Below are positions 34,501 to 42,672 of a DNA stretch of 64,000 nucleotides, in pieces. Position 1 is the stretch's first letter, and the number at the start of each line of letters is the position of its first letter. Position numbers and translations under genes: made by a program. This DNA comes from Pomacea canaliculata. Its lineage: Eukaryota > Mollusca > Gastropoda > Architaenioglossa > Ampullariidae. The stretch covers positions 24,392,449 to 24,456,448 of the forward strand of contig NC_037590.1 of the NCBI RefSeq assembly GCF_003073045.1, in the 5' to 3' direction. The notes beneath the pieces were generated by a model. It saw nothing but the letters and a program-made list of their open reading frames with translations. It was not told the origin of the DNA and searched no databases.

Positions 34501-36537
34501 TCAATAGATCGCAGTGAGGTGGCTGCTCTACTAAGTACGACACCCCGACCGAGAACTAGGTCGTCTACGAATGATTTGGCATCTCCACGTCGCATGGGGT
34601 GAAAATCGTCCTGGTCCCCGCCGCGCACTGCTCGGCGCGAGCGGCTGATGACCCCTTCCTGTGGCTTCACCACCGCCACGGCTGTGACACCGCGGCGTGT
34701 ATCGCAGCGGCACTGAAAGTATCGTTACATATTCGGGCGGGATTCTGACTTAGAGGCGTTCAGTCATAATCCCTCAGATGGTAGCCTCGCACCATTGACT
34801 TATCAGCCAAGCACGTAAACCTTTCGGGACGCCTGCTCCCCATGTATATAGCGCCAACCCTAACCATCCCTGCCTTGTGCCACGCCCCCCTCCAAATTTC
34901 TAACCGGGCGCGAGCCGTTCAGGCCCTCCCTAGGCACCAGACCCTCCCGAATCCCTTCAGCCGTTGCCGGTGTACAGCGCTGCCGAGAGACCGTTGTGAG
35001 TCTTTTTCCGATTTTTGCCCATCGTTTGAGAAAAGACACTAGGCCTACAGCAAGCGATGCTCGTTAACAACGATTCCATTTGAATTCCGTATGGGGAAAT
35101 TATTATCCATTTTATTTCTATTGATGTTTTGGTCAAAACAAGACTTGCATGACCATGAGAAATTAGAGAGAGGATAAAATATGTTACTTTTGTTTCAATT
35201 TTTTTTCTACACTTGTATTGCTTTATTTTGCTTCAGTGCTGAAAGAAAGTGCACATCAAGATAGTGAACATGGTGGCTTAGAAGATTTATTTTCCAATGA
35301 TCAGCGAAACCAAACCCATTTGACTGGACTAAACAGAGATGGAAAAATGCAAGACTGGGATAGCAGACTTCTCGATCATTTCAAAACTGACACCATTGCT
35401 CTATTGATGACAGACAGGTGTATGTTGAAGATGACGTGTTTAATGAAGATGAGGCTGAACCTTACACAGTACTTGTCTCATACATTTCATACATCGCAAG
35501 TCTGTCACATGCCACACACCATAATTCTTACACAGGAACGCGTTATGTTACAGGTCCCACACGTCACATGTCACATGCGTTATGTTACAGGTCCCACACG
35601 TCACATGTCACATGCGTTATGGTACAGGACCCACACGTCACAAGTCGCACGCGTTATGTTACAGGTCCCACACGTCACATGTCACATGCGTTATGTTACA
35701 GGTCCCACACGTCACACGTCACATGTCACATGCGTTATGTTACAGGTCCCACACGTCACACGTCGCACGCGTTATGTTACAGGACCCACACGTCACAAGT
35801 CGCACGCGTTATGTTACAGGTCCCACACGTCACGCAGGCCACACGTCATCATACTCACACGTGTTGTTCTTTTGCTCACCTGCATCTCCTACATCGCGGA
35901 GGAAAATGCCAACACCACGTGTTAGTGCAGACTTCGTGCGCGTGCTGAGTCACAACAGTTTTGTACATCAGGTACCTGTGAGAGTTTAGAAAAACAGTTA
36001 CACACAAATACTTAGACACAGCTCACGTGCCTGTGTGCGCCAGGTATTCGGTGGGAGTTTAAAGAAGCCGTTACACAGAAACAACAGACTGGGACATCTA
36101 ATCTAAAAAATGTTATTTCCCACGAAGGCACATTTCACAAAATACCATTTGCTTTATTATATTACAGTTTGACTATCATGCACTCGACTAAACCTTTAGG
36201 CTAGGGCAACGGCCGTGAGATATGTATGTGTAAACCTTGACATAAACTGTGTATTAAAATATCAAGAAAAATATTTCAGAAGCGAGTAGAATGAAAGGAG
36301 GCAAGAAATCTGATTTTTTTTTTTAAATATCAAATTTATCACGAAATTTGACAAGAGCTTTCATTAGGCCACGTGCGTTTGAAATGCTGACAATAAAACA
36401 CATCTGGATACTCACGACTCCTGTACAGTGCACTCAGTACCAGTCACATTGCCTGAGGTCACACCTTGCACCACGTGGACAATAAGAAAACAAACCAGAA
36501 ATCCCAATGGAGCAGGACACTTCAGCTTCGTGTTCAT
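29749..36537 (-). CDS. Secreted or membrane EMI/EGF-type protein, first two coding exons
   Basis: Exon 1 (36537-36416) starts [20 protein letters not shown], a textbook signal peptide ending about HVVQG, then a short segment with one Cys. Exon 2 (29849-29749) continues in phase with [20 protein letters not shown] and then ...GDTCI. The CC-x-GY...C ending, with alternating basic and aromatic residues before it, is characteristic of EMI domains at the N-terminus of multiple-EGF receptors and related secreted proteins. Both borders are good GT-AG sites (phase 2, then phase 1). The 6.6-kb intron contains the whole rDNA relic, and exons beyond 29749 were not found. The EMI assignment is moderately sure; any family name beyond that would be a guess. 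Confidence 0.6.
30107..30450. repeat. rDNA spacer minisatellite, array 1 (CACCAGACCCTCC)
   Basis: Repeats of a 13-bp core, CACCAGACCCTCC or CACCAGGCCCTCC, are mixed with a longer module, ACTTGAAGGAAACGAGGTAC plus a CCAAAGCGAAG tail (30160-30205). The same module recurs at 32860-32910 and 34150-34200. This array lies beyond the truncated 3' end of the 18S relic, so spacer sequence abuts 18S directly here and no 5.8S or 28S body lies between. Confidence 0.8.
30821..32220 (-). pseudogene. 18S rRNA relic, deleted and decayed
   Basis: The 5' end (32220) reads CTGGTTGATCCTACCAGTAG and the 5' domain is easily aligned down to about 31700. Conserved landmarks follow: AAACTTAAAGGAATTGACGG and GATTGAGCAATAACAGGTCT. 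But the copy is only about 1.4 kb where a full gene is about 1.8 kb. A block covering V4 and the universal GGTGAAATTCTTGGAT segment is missing between GTTGGATCTGAGGCATG and CGCAAGACGAACAACTGCG. Near the 5' end about 16 bases are absent (CCATGCCTCGTACGG). Normally invariant sites are changed: GCAGCCGTGGTAATTTCAGC in the 530 loop, and ACACACCGCCTGTCACTACT before helix 44. The last stretch of 18S is not recognisable. Many changes are CpG-type transitions. It is therefore a non-functional copy. Confidence 0.9.
32221..32732 (-). other. External transcribed spacer-like region upstream of the 18S relic
   Basis: GC-rich DNA between the Pol I promoter-like box and the 18S 5' end, in the position and orientation of a 5' ETS. 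About 390 bp of it (32390-32780, including the box) is duplicated at 33221-33615 with scattered changes. No protein-coding signal; long open frames here are a by-product of the GC-rich composition. Confidence 0.7.
32733..32753 (-). promoter_or_regulatory. Pol I promoter-like box, gene-proximal copy
   Basis: On the minus strand this reads GGCGCTATATATATGGGGAG, close to the TATATANGGG core known from many invertebrate Pol I start sites. It lies about 510 bp upstream of the 18S relic in the correct orientation. Two further copies occur in the spacer. Function is inferred from motif and position only. Confidence 0.55.
32790..33215. repeat. rDNA spacer minisatellite, array 2
   Basis: Tandem CACCAGACCCTCC-type cores interleaved with a CTCGAACGTACATTTTCCAA module that recurs about every 70 bp (from 32970 to 33180). 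Includes one copy of the ACTTGAAGGAAACGAGGT module at 32860. Confidence 0.85.
33221..33615 (-). repeat. Second copy of the ETS plus promoter block
   Basis: Shares with 32390-32780 the order GACGCGGCTGGCCGAAAGGA, CTTCTTCGGTCCGCTTCGAA, CGATCGCTTTCGACCGAGGG and a promoter-like box at 33561-33581. It carries a CACT tetranucleotide run (33445-33468) absent from copy 1. Upstream duplicates of the gene promoter are known as spacer promoters in animal rDNA. Confidence 0.8.
33561..33581 (-). promoter_or_regulatory. Pol I spacer-promoter-like box, second copy
   Basis: Minus strand GGCGCTATATACATGGGAAG differs from the proximal copy at only a few bases and lies inside the duplicated ETS-like block. Confidence 0.5.
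33619..33862. repeat. rDNA spacer minisatellite, array 3
   Basis: About 30-bp units alternate CACCAGGCCCTCCGGG with CACCTGACCCTCCCTAGG, more regular than the other arrays. Confidence 0.85.
34063..34300. repeat. rDNA spacer minisatellite, array 4
   Basis: CACCAGACCCTCC cores surround the third copy of the ACTTGAAGGAATCGAGGTAC module (34150-34200). Confidence 0.8.
34474..34821 (-). pseudogene. 28S rRNA 3'-terminal fragment
   Basis: Minus-strand landmarks of the last ~350 bases of 28S are TGTGCTTGGCTGA-like GTGCTTGGCTGATAAGTCAA, then ATTATGACTGAACGCCTCTA, CATTCGTAGACGACCTAGTT, GCGATCTATTGAGACTGAGC and a GATTTGT end at 34474. The 5' boundary, just after the position of the sarcin-ricin loop, is abrupt: a spacer promoter block begins there. 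On this strand the order 28S end, spacer, promoter, ETS, 18S is that of a normal tandem rDNA unit. Confidence 0.85.
34835..34855 (-). promoter_or_regulatory. Pol I promoter-like box, third copy, fused to the 28S fragment
   Basis: Minus strand GGCGCTATATACATGGGGAG, within a 65-bp piece of the promoter block (34829-34892) directly joined to the broken 5' side of the 28S fragment. This shows rearrangement, because a promoter is not normally found inside 28S. Confidence 0.5.
35237..35417 (+). other. Possible orphan coding exon
   Basis: After a good acceptor (TTTTGCTTCAG) an open frame reads [18 protein letters not shown] and on to [14 protein letters not shown], then GACAG|GTGTAT could be a donor. 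If not spliced, a second open frame offset by one base continues with [18 protein letters not shown], so either an exon end or a one-base frameshift lies near 35417. Composition is protein-like (acidic, no stops), but I recognise no family and found no partner exon in a compatible phase. Confidence 0.3.
35540..35845. repeat. 37-bp minisatellite, about eight units
   Basis: Units start at 35540, 35577, 35614, 35651, 35688, 35732, 35769 and 35806. The spacing is 37 bp except for one 44-bp unit with an extra ACGTCAC. The core is GCGTTATGTTACAGGTCCCA followed by CACGTCACATGTCACAT. Because 37 is not a multiple of three, all frames cycle, and the long open frames here are artefacts. Confidence 0.92.
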
Positions 36538-36794
36538 TTTCTGACCCTGCAATAATGCTGTACTTTATTTCGTCTTCCTGTAAACAGTAATATTCCTGGG
36601 ATGATAGATTATCCCTATATTATCTACCTTGATGGGTGTTAGTTCCTTTGTGCACTATTCTACAGTAGCTGCATGGAAGAAAAGAGACTGCTCATGTAAA
36701 TGACACTGAAGACGATGTTACACTAGATTTTACTTCCAAGAAGTACAGTATTCCATGGAGAGCCAACTGTCAGCCTGTTATTTTAGACTGTAAG

Positions 36795-36915
36795 CAGGGC
36801 CGCCGAGAGCCACCCGGGCCCCGGACAGACCTCTCCGGGCCCTTGTACTTGTAATCGTAAATTATTTTCCCAGTATATAATGTATGTTTACAATTCGAAT
36901 CTCAATATCTACACT
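36795..36915. repeat. Dispersed repeat, copy 2 (CAGGGCCGCCGAGAGCC family)
   Basis: Near-identical to 29315-29441. Beyond 36915 the element may continue to about 37090, where the reverse complement CAGGCCTGACGAGAGGGGGG echoes the left end (CAGGGCCGCCGAGAG). That would make it a DNA transposon of about 300 bp with short inverted ends. No clear target duplication was seen. Confidence 0.7.
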
Positions 36916-37708
36916 CAAACTCAACTTCTGCATGTGTAATGCTTGGGTGTTCTGTCCTTAGACCTTTCTTTAAAAGAAAAGAAAAGGAGAAGAAGAAAAA
37001 AAAATCCACTGACCAAGGCCGGGCCCCCTTGACAGCCGCGGGCCCGGGTACACCAGACCCCCTGTCCCCCCCTCTCGTCAGGCCTGCCTCAAAGTTAAGC
37101 GTACAGAACACTGAAGAATTGACATACATATAACAGATAGGGAATAATACCGTACTGACTTCGGATGTGTGCTTTTGTTAAAATTATTACTTAAGTAACC
37201 GCTTATGTGGAAAAAACTTTTTTTCTGGTTGGGGGATGGGGTGAGGTTGACCACACCCTATAAGTTCATGCTTTTCGTGGAACCCCATCTCTTCTTTTCT
37301 GAATTAATCAATTACTTAATGAATTCAGGTTTTACACTTTCTTTAGTTACCCCGTGCACAAGCAAGTTTCTTGATAAGCCCAATGGCTATTTCGCACACT
37401 TAAGTGCTGACTGGGTAGTATCACAGAACACATTGTGATGTTCTAGTGAATAAATATGGGACGAAACTGTTGGCTCCTTCAGAAATTATTGTACTATGAA
37501 TTACTTCCCTTAAGAAGCTAAAACGTGTGCGCGCGCTAGTCGAGCCAAGCTCTCATTCTCTGCAATAGCGAAGAGCAATCTTATTTTACATTTGAACTTG
37601 TCTTCAATTACTGATGAATGTGTGATGTGGTACTCCTGTCCTTCTAGAGGAATAGCCTGTTAATAATTTAACAATGTACGATAGCCAGCAAAAAGCCATA
37701 CTTGCATC

Positions 37709-38007
37709 CAGGCCCGTTCTTAGCCCCCGCGGGGCCCGAGGCAAAGGGCATGTGCGGGGCCCTCACGCCACGATCACACGGTTTTAGTTGGGATCTAAAG
37801 TCACTTTTTTCCTCAGGGTTATCTCGTCTTTTATCATTGACAGCACGCTGCATACACATTACAACATAAGCCTACGATTAATTTATTTGTAACGTTCGTC
37901 AATAGGTTACATTAGCCTAGTTACCATATCAATCAAAAGCGCGGGGCCCCTTGAAGCGCGGGGCCCTAGGCAGATGCCTCGTCCGCCTGCCCCTAAGCAC
38001 GGCCCTG
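37709..38007. mobile_element. hAT-like MITE with an 8-bp target duplication
   Basis: 299 bp bounded by inverted ends CAGGCCCGTTCTTAG and, from the other side, CAGGGCCGTGCTTAG. It is flanked directly by CTTGCATC on both sides (37701-37708 and 38008-38015). An 8-bp duplication and CAGGG-type ends are hallmarks of the hAT superfamily. The interior has GGGGCCC-rich subterminal motifs and no transposase, so it is non-autonomous. Confidence 0.85.
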
Positions 38008-38015
38008 CTTGCATC

Positions 38016-41000
38016 ACCCTTGCTTTAACAGTGCCACTAGATACTGTTGTTGCATTAGAATGACAACAGCAATGCTAAGGGCGTCAATACATTAAAAAAA
38101 TGATTAAGACATGGCTTTGTGAAATGACTCTACATCACAAAGCATCAGTCTGTCATTCTGAAACAATTAGGAAAAAAGAATTAAATTTCTGTTTTGATAC
38201 CTTTAGGACCACACTTATGTATATTTCTGATCATACAGATTTTTGCCGAATAAAAGTAATACTTGACTAAGACAATAATACTGGTTTGTGTAAAAAAATT
38301 GTGTCACATAAAAGTATTTTCTAAATCTTCTTAGTTAAAAGTTTTACCCTGCGATTAGCAATTATTATTCCTAATCCTAAAGCCTAACATTAATGTTGAT
38401 TCTGGACACAAAGTAAGCCCATGAAATCGGAAATACCAGAAAAGTCAAGATGCTCCTTAATATCGGTACAGTCTTAGTTAACAATGTCATTTTCAAATGT
38501 AATCTTCGAAAGCTTTGGTTTATAAAAGGGTTGTGCTTGCAGCTGTGGCTTTCTGAGATCGCGCAAATGTACTTTAACTCAGGCTGTTGTAGTAATACTT
38601 AGAAATAGTAAAGCGCTTTAAAGATGGCGTTAAAGATCTTTCAAGATGCTTCTTATTGATCGTTAACCCTGTCGTACATTACTGTTCATGTTTACATGTT
38701 GTAGCCTCAGAGACGGCGCTATAGGGAGATGCGGGGCCTTCGGAAGCCGGTACAACACAAGCACTCGTTAGCGCGGGGCTCCTGCTCCCCTCCTCATCCC
38801 CTTAGAGCAGGCTCTGGTAGCCTGAAAATAAAGCTACTGTTTTTCGATGGATATTTTAAAAAGGATATTGTTTATAATTTTTATGCAAGCTGTTATTATG
38901 CCACAATATGCTGTATGCGACGACAAACTTTATGGAAGAGTAGCAGTCGCTCATCAGTAGTAGGAAGGAATTCTATCTGGATACGAGAGAAAGTCACTGA
39001 GCCAGATGATTAATCACAAAGCTCCAATATGGTTCCTTTGGAATTTTCCTTTGGGAAAAGGAAATTTGTGGAAGGGCGGGAGGCTCAGGGTTGTTCGGCT
39101 GGGGGTGTTTCGTACTCGGCACGTCAAAGAAAAAGGAGAAATAAAGAAAAGGGAAAAACAGGGTGTGGCTGATGACCGTATCTTCATTATTTCTGTCGCC
39201 AGAACAACAGTCACCGAATTTTTAGTTATCGTGCATTAAAACAACGGAACTTTCTGCCCTTTCATATCCGCCACCTACCCACCATTGAACCCTTTAAATT
39301 ACACTGAATTAAACCTCTTCCTTGAGCATTACTCCTAATAACAGTCCACACAGTGCTAGTCCATCTTCAAACTCCTCCCTTCTTTTTCGCTTATTGGCTA
39401 CTTTCTTACTCGTCTTCCTCTGCAGAATCACGATACCCTCAGTTCTTGTTACAGGGAAATTTACACTACATGTATACTGACAAATCCTGATATCCAACAC
39501 ATTTAGCACAAATTATCTCAATTTACGTATCAGGTCATCCAGGCGACCCTACAAACTACTCCTCCATCAAAACTCATCAAATAACACACTCACAAGCCGG
39601 AAACCTAGTAAAATACTTGCTTCTCCACATTAACCACTCTGGATTTCGACATATTTGCTCTTGCGTTAACATACATGGGGGGAAATGGCTAAGAAACATT
39701 AATTACAATCAGTTTTTTGTTGGACTTTGAGAAAGTCTTCAACATTATAGACCAGTATCTGCTCATCTGAAGATGAGTCATTTATCTTTCCAATCTCTTT
39801 TGCTAGAAGCCAATTACGTATCAGTACAAAACTTCTTTGCTGGCCACCGTTATGGTGTACAGCCACCTGGCGCTGGTATATACAGTTGACAATACTTAGC
39901 TTGATCAAACTCTTTCTTCTTCCTGAAAGACGAATTTGTAATGCGGGTGTTATTTTGTTTGATATCAAGCGGCTTCCTAGTTACGCCCGGCTCATCTATA
40001 GCATTGAAGAATATTAGCAACTCTTCGACTGTTTTGCAAACAGATATCGCTAATTTCATTAATGCACGCTACTTCACAAACCGTGTTTGAGTCTCTCTGA
40101 CGTCAGTCTATGCAACATAACGGCATCTCATATTTTACATACTGGGTGAACAGGATATGGTCACAGAGACCACGCAGATGCAAATAGGGTACTAGTAACA
40201 AAGGGTAGATCAGCAATAAAAAAGGTGGTGGAGATAAGGGGTCGAGACTGTGCAGGCCCTGACTAGGAAGGCGAGGAGCAAGGTGTCAACGACAGTAGCC
40301 AAAGGGTGGGGTGAGTATTGAACACGTTTCTTATTTTCGCAGCTAGCGGAGTTCAGACTTTTTTTCCCCATTATTTTTCCTAGAGATTGTTTTATTATTT
40401 ATCTTCTCTACACTTTGATAATCATTAAAATAGTTTCAAAGAGGACTAATTCAGTCATTTACGCAGTGTCCGTCTGTCAAAGTTCAGCGGTTTCTTTTAC
40501 CTCACCCCTCCTCTCTCCCTCTCTCTCTCTCATCAGCCATCGTTATAATGTTCTCTAGAATCTTAAATACAATCTCATATTCTGAATAATCACTATTTCT
40601 TGCATACTCTTACATCTGGAATAGTTTATTAACACTCTGAGTTGTAAATCGCCAAGAAACCCCGTGGAACCATCGATGGGTTATAAAAACGTGGCGGACT
40701 ATAATATAAATACATACTATAAATATATTCCATATCAATATAGATATAAATATTTATGTTTAATATAAATGTGCAAATAAATGTGCATTTTAAATCAAAA
40801 TGTTTTTCTACATTTTACCTTAACATCTAAGTCGTTTTTGACAGAAAACTACACAAATTGATCACCTAGTTAATTAATAGCAAATCTCTGACACGTCCCA
40901 CTGCCTTCTGTTATGCTGAGCTGCCATGACAGGCTTTGTATACAGGTTTCTGTCTTGTGTTGGTCTGTTGGTGTGTCCTTTTGTTTGCTGACGTGGTCTA

Positions 41001-41090
41001 GTCTGTCCGTCTGTGTGTGATATGAGTTCTGTGTATCATTACCTATGTATTTGCTTTTCTATTCGTAACTAGCACTGATCCCTTTGATCA
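38016..41090. other. Intergenic stretch
   Basis: No gene could be supported. Around 39.70-40.06 kb short open pieces exist on both strands with no family match. Simple CT-rich DNA lies at 40500-40536. Confidence 0.35.
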
Positions 41091-41145
41091 TTATTATTAG
41101 TAGTAGTAGCAGCAGTAGTAGTACTAGTAGTAGCACTACTACTAC

Positions 41146-41199
<54 letters not shown>

Positions 41200-41200
41200 C
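41091..41200. repeat. TAG/CTA trinucleotide microsatellite
   Basis: Mostly (TAG)n with an inverted CTACTACTACTA segment in the middle, so it could fold back. No coding potential. Confidence 0.92.
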
Positions 41201-41749
41201 GTAATTGGTCATTTTATTAGTCTCTGATAACTTTGAGTGGCACAGGCCGTGTAGCTACATCAATTTCCATATTTGCCCATAAAACAAGTGAAGGATGGTA
41301 TAACATTTTATGATTTCAATGAATGCAATGTCATTCTTACATCATGAAGACGCAGCTACAGAAGTGTATGAGAGGCGCTAGTACAGCCTCATGTTTCAGA
41401 CGTGGATGTGATCCTATAAAGGGTGTGGCGCCCAAGTCGCCCACATTTATTTCCATTTTTAACTCCCCGATATCGCATTGAAGGCTCGCCATCTCCCGAC
41501 GTTATCTCAGCAACCCAAGCACCCGGTTCATCCGTTACCCGTACTGCAGGGGCCATGTGAGCCACTTGAAAGTCGGAGACAGTTGCCACGGCTGGCAAAT
41601 ATTACGATCATAAACAAACACACATTACGAACGGATGGAAACACTCTATAGAAGGCTTTCCTGTTTGAATTCAGCAAGAGAGGCTTTGAAAATCTTGTCG
41701 CCCAAAACAATTCCGTGACCTGACCTGTTGTCAGCCATGCATCTCTCTA

Positions 41750-41800
41750 TTTGCTTGCTTGCCTACTTGCTTGCCTGCTTGCTTGCTTGCATGCATGAGT
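41750..41800. repeat. CTTG tetranucleotide repeat
   Basis: CTTGCTTGCCTACTTGCTTG and similar units, ending in GCATGCATG. Confidence 0.8.
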
Positions 41801-42672
41801 GGTTATAACTGTCGGCCTTTTACTCAAAGCGTATTATTTCGGACTTGTCAGCCACATAAAACGATGTGGTGAAGAAGATGAAGAAGAAGTAGTAGAAGAA
41901 ATGTAACTTTGTCAGGACTTGCAGGTTGGTAACACAAAGTAGCAAAGCGGTTTCCATGATCTCACGATGTAACAAACGGTTTGCACCTCTTCCTCCTCGA
42001 TGGGTGGTTGAGTTTGAGGTGTAACTGTGTGAGTGTATGAGGTTTGTGAGGTGTATCTATGAGTGTGTGAGATGTAACTATGTGAGGGAGTGAGGTGATT
42101 CCGCGTTTTGTTGTAGTTTATTGCATGTCCTTTGTTTGCTTTAATATAAATACACAGGTTACACATTTAACTGGGATAGTTGGTTTCTGTACTGCCCAGC
42201 CTGAGTTAATCGCGGGCAACCATTGAATACCTTCCAATCTAAGGACTCTCGCTTTCACACCGTCTTCTGGTAAACAGAGATTGCGGCGACAAATACATCT
42301 CGAGAGATGTAACAGTTAGCCTTATACAAAGGCTGAGGCCCTATAACCGCTTAAAATGAATAGAGAAAAAAACCACACTAGTAATTAAAATAAAGAGTGA
42401 AGACATCCCTGACAAATTTTGCAGTTTCTGACAAAAAGTTTTCATTACATAAAAATAGTCATGTTCACTCAAGGTGTCACGAGACAACTCAGAATGGTTA
42501 CATTTAATGAATTTGACTGAGTTGTGTGTAAAGTAAGCTCAGTATGGGATCTTGTAGTGAGTTTGTGAGCGCCTGTGTTATCAGGATAAAGAACTGTTCC
42601 ACAACATTCAATAATGTTTATTTTCTTGTATCCTAGAGAAATTACAAGGGGACGTGCAGCTACCTACATACA

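Noticed and set aside
35218..35989. Open frames of 135-235 codons with [14 protein letters not shown] repeats
   Set aside because: Created by the 37-bp minisatellite; all three frames are open for the same reason.
39699..40059. Two overlapping minus-strand open frames (LRKKK..., EELLIFFNAIDEPG)
   Set aside because: No splice signals or family match; the plus strand hints weakly at LINE sequence (LDFEKVFN), not enough to annotate.
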